Shown in pieces: positions 1 through 9,044 of a stretch of DNA of 64,000 nt. The notes below the pieces were generated by a model that was not told the origin of the DNA, ran no database searches, and saw only the letters and a program-made list of their open reading frames with translations. Both the position numbers and the translations under genes were made by a program. The stretch is from Kitasatospora purpeofusca (GTDB taxonomy: Bacteria; Actinomycetota; Actinomycetes; Streptomycetales; Streptomycetaceae). Position 1 is the first letter of the stretch; every line of letters begins with the position of its first letter. The DNA lies in NCBI RefSeq assembly GCF_000718025.1, contig NZ_JODS01000001.1:434001-498000 (forward strand), written 5' to 3'.

Positions 1-1215
1 GCGCTTGTGCGGGTCGCGGTCGCCGCCGCAGCCGACCACCACGTGCAGCCGGCCCTTGGTGACCTCGCGCAGCGAGCCGAGGACGGCCTCCAGGGCGTCC
101 GGCTTGTGGGCGTAGTCGACCACCGCGACGTACGGCTGTCCGGCGTCCACCCGCTCCAGCCGGCCGGGCACCCCGGGGACGGCGGCGACACCGGCCACGG
201 CCGACTCCAGCGGGAGTCCGGCGGTGGCCAGCAGCACGATCGCGGCCAGCGCGTTGGCGACGTTGAAGGGGCCGGGCAGCGGGACGGCGGCGTCGGCCTC
301 GACACCGCCGGGGCCGAGCACCCGGAAGGTCGAGCCGACCGGGCCGAGCTGGACGTCGACCGCGCGCCAGTCCGCCTCCGGGGCGCCGGTGGCGGAGAAG
401 GTGGCGACCGGGATCTTCGCCTCGGCGGCGAGTCGGCGGCCGTAGGCGTCGTCCAGGTTGACCACGCCGGCGCGGGACTTGCCGGGCTGGAAGAGCCGGG
501 CCTTCGCCTGGAAGTAGTCCTCCATGTCCGGGTGGAAGTCGAGGTGCTCGGGGGTCAGGTTGTTGAACAGCGCGACGTCGTAGACCACGCCGTCGGTGCG
601 GCCGTAGACCAGGGCGTGGCTGGAGACCTCCATGGTCACCGCGTCCGCGCCGCGCTCGCCCATCACGGCGAGGATCGCGTGCAGGTCGGTGGCCTCGGGG
701 GTGGTGCGCTCGCTCTTGATCCGCTCGTCGCCGACCCGCATCTCCACGGTCCCGATCACCCCGGGGTGGCGCCCGGCGCCGCGCAGGCCGCCCTCGACCA
801 GGTACGAGGTGGTGGTCTTGCCGTTGGTGCCGGTGAGTCCGATCATCAGCAGCCGCTCGGAGGGGCGGTCGTAGACGGCCGCGGCGAGCTCGCCCATCCG
901 GGCCCGGGGCCGGTCGACGACCAGCAGCGGCAGACCGGTGCCGGCCGCCAGCTCGGCGCCCGCCGGGTCGGTGAGCACCGCGACGGCGCCGGCTCCGGCG
1001 GCCTGTCCGGCGAAGGCCGCGCCGTGGTGGTTGGCCCCCGGGAACGCCACGTAGAGGTCGCCGGGGCGGACCTCGCGGGCGTTGTGGGTGACGCCGGTGA
1101 CCTCGGGCCCCTCGACGGGGTCCAGGCCCAGCAGACGGGCGACCTCGGCGAGCGTCCGGGCGCCGGTCCGCGTGGGGCGGGGCGGGCTCACGGTGTTTTG
1201 ATCGGGTTTCGGCAC
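1..1215 (-). CDS. murE: UDP-MurNAc-L-Ala-D-Glu meso-DAP (or LL-DAP) ligase MurE, 3' end cut off by window edge
   Basis: Cytoplasmic Mur ligase that adds diaminopimelate to UDP-MurNAc-L-Ala-D-Glu using ATP during peptidoglycan precursor synthesis. About 405 codons are visible, read from the right. They contain the N-terminal Mur domain (GVTHNAREVRPGDL), the ATP loop GTNGKTTTSYL, the central SERTTPEATDL and EVSSHALVYGR segments, NNLTPEHLDFHPD, and the C-terminal GCGGDRDPHKR at the window edge. The family is about 500 residues, so roughly 100 C-terminal residues are missing. The start taken is GTG at 1215; a GTG 24 nt further in is an alternative. It lies 93 bp downstream of ftsI in the same division and cell-wall cluster. 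The assignment is secure. The exact diamino acid is inferred from the family. Confidence 0.95.
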   Translation of the reverse strand, partial: MPKPDQNTVSPPRPTRTGARTLAEVARLLGLDPVEGPEVTGVTHNAREVRPGDLYVAFPGANHHGAAFAGQAAGAGAVAVLTDPAGAELAAGTGLPLLVVDRPRARMGELAAAVYDRPSERLLMIGLTGTNGKTTTSYLVEGGLRGAGRHPGVIGTVEMRVGDERIKSERTTPEATDLHAILAVMGERGADAVTMEVSSHALVYGRTDGVVYDVALFNNLTPEHLDFHPDMEDYFQAKARLFQPGKSRAGVVNLDDAYGRRLAAEAKIPVATFSATGAPEADWRAVDVQLGPVGSTFRVLGPGGVEADAAVPLPGPFNVANALAAIVLLATAGLPLESAVAGVAAVPGVPGRLERVDAGQPYVAVVDYAHKPDALEAVLGSLREVTKGRLHVVVGCGGDRDPHKR

Positions 1216-1308
1216 GGCGGAGAGGCTATCCGCCGAAGGGTGTCCAGGGCCAAACCGGCCCTTTTGCACACCGGCGGCCGCACCCGCCAGGTCGTTGTCC
1301 ATGGTCGA

Positions 1309-3675
1309 TCACGGCTTCCACTCGACGGGCAGGTTGGGCGCCTCGCTCCCGCTCGGCGGGACCTGGAGGGTCTTGAGGGTGAACTCCATCACCTGCTTGA
1401 ACACCGGGCCGCACAGCTGGCCGCCGAAGTGGCCGTTGACCGGGTCCTGGATCACGCAGGAGACGGTGACCCGGGGCTGGTCGGCGGGCGCGAAACCGAT
1501 GAAGGAGGCGGTGTACCCGCGGTACCCGCCGTTCTTCGGGTCCACCCGGTTGGCGGTGCCGGTCTTGCCGGCGACCCGGTAACCCGGGATCGCGGCCTTG
1601 CCACCGGTGCCCTGCTCGTCGGAGACGACCGATTCCAGCATCTCGGTGAGGGTCTTCGCGGTCTGCTCGCTCACCACCCGGGACTGCGCGCCCGCCGGGG
1701 CCGGCGTGTACTTGCCGTCCGGCGCGGTGGTGCCCTGGACCACGCTGGGCGCCACCCGGACACCGCCGTTGGCGATGGTGGAGAACACCGAGGTGGCCTG
1801 GAGCGCGTTGACCGACAGGCCCTGGCCGAACGGGATGGTGTACTGCTTGGACGCCTTCCAGTCCTCCGGCTTGTCGAGCAGTCCGGCGGTCTCGCCGGGG
1901 AAGGCCAGACCGGTCTGCTGGCCGATGCCGAACTTCCGCAGGTAGTCGTAGAGGACCCGGTTGGCCTCGGGCTGGGTGGCGCCGAGGGTCTGGGCGGCCT
2001 CGATGGTGCCGATGTTGGAGGACTTGGCGAGCACGCCGGCCAGGGTCAGGTACCAGGTGTCGTGCTCGACGTCGTCCTTGAACGCCACGTCGCCGCGCAC
2101 CAGCGGGTACGGCACGGTGACCTTGGTGTCCCAGGTGGCCTTGCCGGTGTCCAGGACGGCCGCCATGGTCATCAGCTTGGCGGTGGAGCCGGGCTCGTAG
2201 GCGTCCTGCAGGGCGGCGTTGCCGAGCTGCGAGTTCTTGGCCGTGCTCAGGTCGTTCGGGTTGAAGCCGGGCGAGGTCGCCATCGCCAGGACCTGGCCGT
2301 TCTTGACGTCCTGGACGATCACATAGCCCTTCTCCGCCCCGGCGTTGGCGACCTGGTCGGTGATGGCGCGCTGGGCCGCCCACTGGATGTCCCGGTTGAC
2401 GGTCAGCCGCAGGTCGGTGCCGGGCACGGCGGGCTCCAGCGAGCCGCCCGCGGTCGGCACCAGCCGGCCGCCGGCCTGGGCGTAGCTGCTGTGGCCCTCC
2501 TTGCCGGCCAGCTGGTTCTGGAACTGCTGCTCCAGCCCGCCCGCGCCCTCGCCCTCGGCGTTGACGAAGCCCACCAGGTTCGCGGCCAGCCCGTCGGAGG
2601 GGTAGACCCGCTTCTGGGTGTCCCGGTTGAAGACGCCGGCCAGCGGATTGACGCACTCGTTGTCGACCCGGGTCCGGCCGCCCTCGTCGACGGGCTTGTT
2701 CAGCAGCCGCTTCTGGGCCTGGCAGGCACGCGAGCCGGCCTGCTTCTCCAGGCTGGACTTGAGATCGGTGATCTGGTTCTTGACGTCCGGGGTCTGCTGG
2801 GCGGCGAGCCGCTTGTAGCGGGTCTTCGGCGTGCGCAGATCGGCGGCGATCTTCTCCTTGGGCACGCCGAGGATCGGCGCCAGCAGGGCGGCGGCCTGCT
2901 CGGGGGCGTCGGGCAGGCCGGTCGCCCCGGGGGTGAACATCGCCGGGTCGGCGGTGATGTCGTAGGCGTCCACGGTGGTGGCCAGCGCGACGCCGTCGGA
3001 GGACGTTATCGAGCCGCGCTCGGCGGTGATCGGGATGTTCAGGTAGCGGTTGGTGTTGGCGTCGGAGGCCAGCGCGTCCGAGTCCAGCAGCTGGAGCTGG
3101 ACCAGCCGCCCGGCGAAGACCGAGAACACCACCGACAGCACGACGGTGATCACCCGCAGCCGGCGGCGCGGATCGGCCAGCCGGATCCCCCGGGAGGCCG
3201 GACGGCGCTGCGGGGGGCGGCGTCGCGGCGGCGCACCGGCCGCCGGGCGCCCCTCGGCGCGGCGCTGCTGCGGGGGGCGCACCCCGCGCACGGCGGGACG
3301 GACCGTCGCGGCCGACGGCTGCCCGCTGCGCGCGGGGCGGCCCTCGGCGGACTGCGGACGGGGCCGGCGGCCCCCGGCGGGCTGGTCCTTCGGGGACTGC
3401 CCGCGCGCGCCCTGGCCCTTGGCGGCCGACGGTTTCGGCGGCTGCGACCTGGCGGCGGCCGGCCTGGGCGCCTGCGGCTTGGGGGGCTGCGACTTGGACG
3501 GCTGGGGCTTCGCGGGCTGCGCTCCGGGGGGCTGCGGCTTGGGGCTGCGGGCCCGCCCGGCGGCCGGCGGCTTGCCGCCGGACTGTCCGCGCGGGACGCC
3601 CGGGCGCGGCGCGGCGCCCTTGATCGTCCGGCGCCCGCCGGCGCCGCCGCCGGAGGGCTGACGGGGCGTGCTCAT
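1309..3675 (-). CDS. ftsI: Peptidoglycan D,D-transpeptidase FtsI (PBP3), class B, septal
   Basis: 788-residue class B penicillin-binding protein that cross-links septal peptidoglycan in the divisome. There is a long cytoplasmic tail (about residues 1-172) rich in Pro, Lys, Arg, Gln and Ala, then one membrane segment (about 174-194), a PBP dimer domain starting with the conserved RGSITSSDG region, and the transpeptidase domain. The active site is complete: SxxK in EPGSTAKLM, SxN in KSSNIGT, KTG in AGKTGTANR. No PASTA repeats follow; the protein ends in a short Pro-rich tail. The ATG at 3675 overlaps the ftsL stop by four bases (ATGA), so translation is probably coupled. The N-terminal tail is much longer than in most FtsI proteins (see findings). 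Confidence 0.95.
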   Translation of the reverse strand: MSTPRQPSGGGAGGRRTIKGAAPRPGVPRGQSGGKPPAAGRARSPKPQPPGAQPAKPQPSKSQPPKPQAPRPAAARSQPPKPSAAKGQGARGQSPKDQPAGGRRPRPQSAEGRPARSGQPSAATVRPAVRGVRPPQQRRAEGRPAAGAPPRRRPPQRRPASRGIRLADPRRRLRVITVVLSVVFSVFAGRLVQLQLLDSDALASDANTNRYLNIPITAERGSITSSDGVALATTVDAYDITADPAMFTPGATGLPDAPEQAAALLAPILGVPKEKIAADLRTPKTRYKRLAAQQTPDVKNQITDLKSSLEKQAGSRACQAQKRLLNKPVDEGGRTRVDNECVNPLAGVFNRDTQKRVYPSDGLAANLVGFVNAEGEGAGGLEQQFQNQLAGKEGHSSYAQAGGRLVPTAGGSLEPAVPGTDLRLTVNRDIQWAAQRAITDQVANAGAEKGYVIVQDVKNGQVLAMATSPGFNPNDLSTAKNSQLGNAALQDAYEPGSTAKLMTMAAVLDTGKATWDTKVTVPYPLVRGDVAFKDDVEHDTWYLTLAGVLAKSSNIGTIEAAQTLGATQPEANRVLYDYLRKFGIGQQTGLAFPGETAGLLDKPEDWKASKQYTIPFGQGLSVNALQATSVFSTIANGGVRVAPSVVQGTTAPDGKYTPAPAGAQSRVVSEQTAKTLTEMLESVVSDEQGTGGKAAIPGYRVAGKTGTANRVDPKNGGYRGYTASFIGFAPADQPRVTVSCVIQDPVNGHFGGQLCGPVFKQVMEFTLKTLQVPPSGSEAPNLPVEWKP

Positions 3676-4307
3676 CGGGCGCCACCCCCGCCCGCGGCCG
3701 GGGCCGTCCTGGCCGGACCGGGGTTGACCTGCACGGTGACGTCGCCGCCGGCGCCCGGCACGGCCGACGGGGCCGCGGTGGCGGCCGGCGCCGCCGGGGA
3801 GGGCTGGACACTCGGCTGGGCACTCGGCTGGACGGCCGGCTGGGGCGTCGACTGGCCCGGCGCGGGCTGCTTTCCGGGCCACGGTTCCACGGTGGACCGT
3901 TTCACCGGCGGACTGTCCTGGGCCGGCTTCGGCGTGCCGACCACCGCGCCGCCGTTCGGCAGGTCGAGGAAGGCCATCCCGCCGGCCGGCACCATGCCCA
4001 GCTCCACGGCCCGGCGCGACAGCGCGTCCGGCGCGGAGTTCTGGTCGATCTGGTGCTGGAGCCCCTGCTGCTCGTCGGTCAGCACGGTGGTCTGCCGGTT
4101 CAGCCGCGACAGCTCGAAGGAGCCCTCGTTGAGCGCGGTGTTCAGGGCGAGCAGCCCGAGCAGCCCCGCCCCGAGCAGCAGCACCACCAGCACCGCGAAC
4201 GGCGTCCGCCCCCGTACCGACCGGCCCGGGCGCACGGTGATCCGCGCCCTGCCGCCCTGCCCGGGGAGCACCCGGCTCCCCGCCCCGCCTCCGGCCACCG
4301 GCCCCAC
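3672..4307 (-). CDS. ftsL: Septum formation protein FtsL-like, bitopic membrane protein
   Basis: 211 residues. A short basic N-terminus is followed by one membrane segment (TPFAVLVVLLLGAGLLG, about residues 35-55) and a leucine/glutamine heptad region (LSRLNRQTTVLTDEQQGLQ) typical of the FtsL/DivIC coiled coil. The C-terminal 80 residues are Pro, Gln, Ser and Ala rich and look disordered. It probably bridges FtsQ/DivIC and FtsI in the divisome. It lies between rsmH and ftsI, the standard actinobacterial position. GTG start at 4307 with GGAGGA about 5 nt upstream. Sequence identity within this family is always low, so the name rests on topology and position. The long C-terminal extension beyond the coiled coil is unusual. 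Confidence 0.85.
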   Translation of the reverse strand: MGPVAGGGAGSRVLPGQGGRARITVRPGRSVRGRTPFAVLVVLLLGAGLLGLLALNTALNEGSFELSRLNRQTTVLTDEQQGLQHQIDQNSAPDALSRRAVELGMVPAGGMAFLDLPNGGAVVGTPKPAQDSPPVKRSTVEPWPGKQPAPGQSTPQPAVQPSAQPSVQPSPAAPAATAAPSAVPGAGGDVTVQVNPGPARTAPAAGGGGAR

Positions 4308-4343
4308 CGTCTTCCTCCGCCCTTCGGACCGCCCCGGTTCCGG

Positions 4344-5318
4344 TCAGCCCCGGGTGCTTCGGTCCCTGATCCTCTCCGCCACCCGCAGCCGCACGGGTGC
4401 GGCACGCCGGTTCTCCTCGATCTCCTCCTCGGTGGCCTGCTCGGCACCGCGGGTGATGAGCTTCAGCCAGGGCTGGTGCTCCTCGGGGACGAACGGGAGC
4501 CCCGGCGGCGCGGTGCTGGTCGCGCCCGCCGCGAGGTACTGCTTGACCAGGCGGTCCTCCAGCGACTGGTAGGACATCACCACGATCCGTCCGCCGAGCG
4601 CCAGCACGTCCAGCGCCCCGGGGATCGCCCGGTCCAGGACCTCCAGCTCGCCGTTGACCTCGATCCGCAGCGCCTGGAAGGTCCGCTTGGCCGGGTTGCC
4701 GCCGGTGCGGCGGGTGGCGGCCGGGATGGCGTTGCGCACCAGATCGACCAGACGCGCGCTGTTGGTGAACGGTTCCTTCTCGCGCTCGCGGAGGATGACC
4801 GAGGCGATCTTCCCGGCGAACCGCTCCTCGCCGTAGACCTTGAGGATCCGGGCCAGCTGGCCGTGGCTGTAGGTGTTGAGCACCTCGGCCGCGCTGATCC
4901 CCCGGGTCTGGTCCATCCGCATGTCCAGCGGCGCGTCCTGCGCGTACGCGAAGCCGCGGTCGGCCTCGTCGAGCTGCATGGAGGAGACGCCGAGGTCGAA
5001 GAGGATGCCGTCGACCCTGGGGATGTCCAGGCGCTCCAGCACCTCGGGGATCTCGTCGTAGACCGCGTGCACCAGGGTGGCCCGGTCGCCGAAGGGGGCC
5101 AGCCGCTCGCCGGAGAGCTTGAGCGCGGCGGTGTCGCGGTCCACCGCGACCAGCCGGACGTCCGGGAACTGGGTGAGCAGTGCCTCGCTGTGGCCGCCGA
5201 GGCCGAGGGTGGCGTCCACCACCACCGCTCCGGGCCGGGAGATCGCCGGGGCCAGGGCGTCCATGCACCGCTGCAGCATCACCGGGACGTGCTTGGGACC
5301 CGGATCGTTGGTGCTCAT
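4344..5318 (-). CDS. rsmH: 16S rRNA (cytosine(1402)-N(4))-methyltransferase RsmH (MraW)
   Basis: 324-residue SAM-dependent methyltransferase that N4-methylates C1402 of 16S rRNA. Visible family motifs: HVPVMLQRCMDAL at the N-terminus, the SAM loop DATLGLGGHSEALL, DGILFDLGVSSMQLD, and RTFQALRIEVNGEL. ATG start at 5318, with a purine run (GAGGAAGG) about 10 nt upstream. It is the first gene of this division-cluster segment, 36 bp ahead of ftsL. No mraZ is found upstream, where many bacteria carry it. Confidence 0.95.
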   Translation of the reverse strand: MSTNDPGPKHVPVMLQRCMDALAPAISRPGAVVVDATLGLGGHSEALLTQFPDVRLVAVDRDTAALKLSGERLAPFGDRATLVHAVYDEIPEVLERLDIPRVDGILFDLGVSSMQLDEADRGFAYAQDAPLDMRMDQTRGISAAEVLNTYSHGQLARILKVYGEERFAGKIASVILREREKEPFTNSARLVDLVRNAIPAATRRTGGNPAKRTFQALRIEVNGELEVLDRAIPGALDVLALGGRIVVMSYQSLEDRLVKQYLAAGATSTAPPGLPFVPEEHQPWLKLITRGAEQATEEEIEENRRAAPVRLRVAERIRDRSTRG

Positions 5319-5588
5319 GCGCTGTGGCGCCCTTCCTCGGTGCGAAAGCCGCCCGACGTCCGGGGAGCCCCGCCCATTCTGTCCCACCGGGAGGTGGAGC
5401 CGTCGCACGGGCCGGGCCGCGCGGCCCGTGGTCCCCGCCCGCTCCTGGGGAAGGCCGTGCCCGCCCGGCGCCGGGGAAGGTGCGCCAGGTGGTACGGGGA
5501 GCGGGTGGAGGCCGCGGGCCGCGTCGGTCGCGCACGGCCGGAAAGGCCCGGTTGACGGGCCTCGGCGGGTGTGCTCCACTGCGCCGCA

Positions 5589-5616
5589 ACTCTATCGCGC
5601 GCGCCCCTCCAGTCAA
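5589..5616 (-). promoter_or_regulatory. Candidate sigma70/HrdB promoter of the rsmH-ftsL-ftsI-murE cluster
   Basis: On the minus strand TTGACT (5616-5611) is followed after 16 nt by TAGAGT (5594-5589), a close match to the housekeeping consensus. It lies about 270 bp upstream of the rsmH start and points toward it, leaving a long untranslated leader. This is the only well-spaced pair I noticed in the 500-bp gap 5319-5824. The rest of the gap holds no convincing gene; no mraZ is present. Confidence 0.55.
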
Positions 5617-5811
5617 TGGTCCGCTCCGGCGCACCACCCGGGCGGCGGTACGGATCACCGCAGGTCGCGAGGGTGCTCGTGGCACATGCCAGCCGCCCGG
5701 GCGCGACCGGACGGACGGCGCGCACCCCGGCGGACGGCGTTGTGGACATGCCCTCGGTCACAGGCACCCGCTCTGTAGCAATCAGCCCCACCACGACCGG
5801 GTAAATCGCAC

Positions 5812-5817
5812 TAACGT
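5812..5817 (+). promoter_or_regulatory. -10 box of a leaderless carbonic anhydrase transcript (candidate)
   Basis: TAACGT lies exactly 7 nt before the ATG at 5825, so the transcript would start at or next to the start codon. No Shine-Dalgarno sequence is seen. The same spacing recurs at several genes of this window. Confidence 0.45.
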
Positions 5818-5824
5818 CTTCACC

Positions 5825-6367
5825 ATGACAGTGACCCCCGACCGGCCCACGCCGACCGCCGCTGCCGATTCCGCCACCCCGACCATCATCGACCGCTTCG
5901 TCGCCTCCAACCGCGACTACGCGGTGACCTTCCGGGACGGCGGCATGGACGCCCGCCCGGTGCAGAAGATCGCCGTGGTGGCCTGCATGGACGCCCGCCT
6001 CGACCTGTTCGCCGCCCTCGGCCTCGAACTCGGCGACGCCCACGTCATCCGCAACGCGGGCGGCGTGGTCACGGACGACACCATCCGCTCCCTCACCATC
6101 AGTCAGCGCGCCCTCGGCACCCGCTCGGTCGCGCTGATCCACCACACCGGCTGCGGCCTGCTCGGCCTCACCGAGGACTTCCGGCGCGAACTGGAGCTGG
6201 AGGTCGGCCAGCGCCCGCAGTGGGCGGTCGAGTCCTTCGTGGACCTCGACGGCGACGTCCGGCAGTCCATGCAGCGGGTCCGCACCTCCCCGTTCCTGCT
6301 GCACACCGACGACGTGCGCGGCTTCGTGTTCGACGTCCACACCGGTCTGCTGCGCGAGATCGACTGA
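5825..6367 (+). CDS. Beta-class carbonic anhydrase
   Basis: 180 residues. Interconverts CO2 and bicarbonate in the cytoplasm with a Cys-Cys-His zinc site. The signature pieces are present: VVACMDARLDLF (zinc Cys plus the Asp-Arg dyad) and IHHTGCGLL (zinc His and second Cys), with RNAGGVVTDD between them as in small beta-carbonic anhydrases. Short length and lack of a signal peptide fit the small cytosolic type. Single gene between the divergent division cluster and the MoxR operon. ATG at 5825 has no ribosome site but has a -10 box 7 nt upstream. Confidence 0.9.
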   Translation: MTVTPDRPTPTAAADSATPTIIDRFVASNRDYAVTFRDGGMDARPVQKIAVVACMDARLDLFAALGLELGDAHVIRNAGGVVTDDTIRSLTISQRALGTRSVALIHHTGCGLLGLTEDFRRELELEVGQRPQWAVESFVDLDGDVRQSMQRVRTSPFLLHTDDVRGFVFDVHTGLLREID

Positions 6368-6673
6368 CCCCCGCCCGTCCGACCGGCCCGGCCGACGGCG
6401 TCCGGGCCGCCGGACACCCCCCGGCCCGGCACCCGGGGGACGCGCGGGCAGCCCTCCCGGAGGCGGGCGCACAGGAACAGGGTGACTTCCTCCGCCCCGC
6501 AGGGGAGAATGCGCCTGCCGGTCTGACCCCGAACCACCTGGGGAGGCCTGCCGCAGGCCGTACCCCGGCACCGGCTCCCCGACACGGAACCGCGACCGGA
6601 GGGGCCGCGTCCAGCATGGGGTGGGGGCCGGGCTCGGACGGAGCCGGTCATTGGTGTGCCAGGGAGCGTACGG
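6368..6673 (+). other. Intergenic region between carbonic anhydrase and moxR-type gene
   Basis: About 300 bp without a convincing gene. A small GC hairpin (GTCCGG ... CCGGAC, 6400-6415) just after the carbonic anhydrase stop could be its terminator. The remainder presumably holds the promoter of the downstream operon, but I cannot pick a -10/-35 pair with confidence. Confidence 0.35.
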
Positions 6674-7720
<1,047 letters not shown>

Positions 7721-7721
7721 G

Positions 7722-9044
7722 GTGGGCCCGTCCGACGAACCGTCGGGCCTGCGCGCCGGCCTGCGCGGCCTCACCACCCGGGGGCGCTCCTTCCTCGCCG
7801 CCGGACTGACCGCGGTGGTCTGCTCCTACCTGCTCGGCCAGGACGCGCTGCTGCGCGTGGGGGTCCTGCTCGCCGCGCTGCCGCTGGCCGCCGCGCTGCT
7901 GCTGGCCAACACCCGCTACCGGGTCGCCAGCGGACGCCGGCTCAGCCCGCACCGCTCGGTGGCCGGCCAGGAGGCCCGGGTGCACCTGCGGGTGGACAAC
8001 GTCTCCCGGGTGCCCACCGGCCTGCTGCTGCTGGAGGACAAGGTCCCGTACGTGCTCGGGCCCCGGCCCCGGTTCGTGCTGGACCGGGTCGAACCGCGCG
8101 GCCACCGCGAGGTCTCCTACCGGGTCCGCTCCGACCTGCGCGGCCGCTACCCGCTCGGCCCGCTCCAACTGCGGCTCTCCGACCCGTTCGGGATGTGCGA
8201 GCTGAACCGTTCCTTCGCCGCCTCCGACGTGCTCACCGTCGTCCCGCAGGTACTGCCGCTGCCGTTCGTGCGGCTCACCGGCGAGTGGGCCGGGCAGGGC
8301 GAGAGCCACACCCGCTCGCTCGCGCTGGCCGGCGACGACGACGTCATCCTGCGCGAGTACCGCTCCGGCGACGACCTGCGCCGGGTGCACTGGAAGTCCA
8401 CCGCCCGCTACGGCGAGCTGATGGTCCGGCGCGAGGAGCAGCCCCGCAGGGCCCGCGCCACCGTCCTGCTGGACACCCGCGAGACCGGCCACCGGGGCAG
8501 CGGCCCCGCCTCCTCCTTCGAATGGGCGGTCGCCGCCGCCGCCTCGGTCTCCGTCCACCTGCTGGAGCGCGGCTACCAGACCCGCCTGCTCACCGACACC
8601 GGCCTCGCCGTCCCCGGGGTCCAGGCGGACAACGGCCACACCGCCGCCGACACCTCCGGGGTGATCCTGGACGCGCTCGCGGTGGTCGACCTCTCCGACG
8701 GCGCCGGGCTCTCCCGCGCCGAGGAGCCGCTGCGGGCCGGCGGCGAGGGCCTGCTGGTGGCCGTCCTCGGCGAGCTCGACGAGGAGCAGACCGCCCGGCT
8801 CGCCCGGCTGCGCGGCCGCACCGGCGGCGCCGTCGTCCTCCTGCTCGACACCGGCACCTGGGCGGGCCTGCGCCTGCTCTCCCCCGACACCGGCGGCGAG
8901 GAGTTCCGCGACCGGGCCCGCCGGCTGCGCGAGGCCGGCTGGACGGTGCTGACCGTCCGCGCGGGCGACTCCCTCCCCGACCTCTGGCGCGCCGCCGACC
9001 GGCCCGAGTCGTCCGCCCCCTACCGAGAAGAGGCCGGCGCGTGA
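7722..9044 (+). CDS. DUF58 domain-containing membrane protein
   Basis: 440 residues. Two membrane segments lie between about residues 24 and 62. A beta-rich region follows, then the DUF58 core (DVILREYRSGDDLRRVHWK, about 207-225), which is related to von Willebrand A folds. Function is not defined biochemically; in other bacteria DUF58 proteins pair with MoxR ATPases in envelope processes. GTG start at 7722 sits directly after the MoxR stop, with GAGGGG upstream. It overlaps the next gene by four bases (GTGA), so the three genes are surely co-translated. Confidence 0.88.
   Translation: MGPSDEPSGLRAGLRGLTTRGRSFLAAGLTAVVCSYLLGQDALLRVGVLLAALPLAAALLLANTRYRVASGRRLSPHRSVAGQEARVHLRVDNVSRVPTGLLLLEDKVPYVLGPRPRFVLDRVEPRGHREVSYRVRSDLRGRYPLGPLQLRLSDPFGMCELNRSFAASDVLTVVPQVLPLPFVRLTGEWAGQGESHTRSLALAGDDDVILREYRSGDDLRRVHWKSTARYGELMVRREEQPRRARATVLLDTRETGHRGSGPASSFEWAVAAAASVSVHLLERGYQTRLLTDTGLAVPGVQADNGHTAADTSGVILDALAVVDLSDGAGLSRAEEPLRAGGEGLLVAVLGELDEEQTARLARLRGRTGGAVVLLLDTGTWAGLRLLSPDTGGEEFRDRARRLREAGWTVLTVRAGDSLPDLWRAADRPESSAPYREEAGA

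Noticed and set aside
7..4572. 1521-codon plus-strand open frame opposite murE-ftsI-ftsL-rsmH
   Set aside because: Low-complexity Gly/Arg/Leu/Ala translation typical of antisense shadow in very high GC DNA; the minus strand carries four clear conserved genes with ribosome sites and overlaps.
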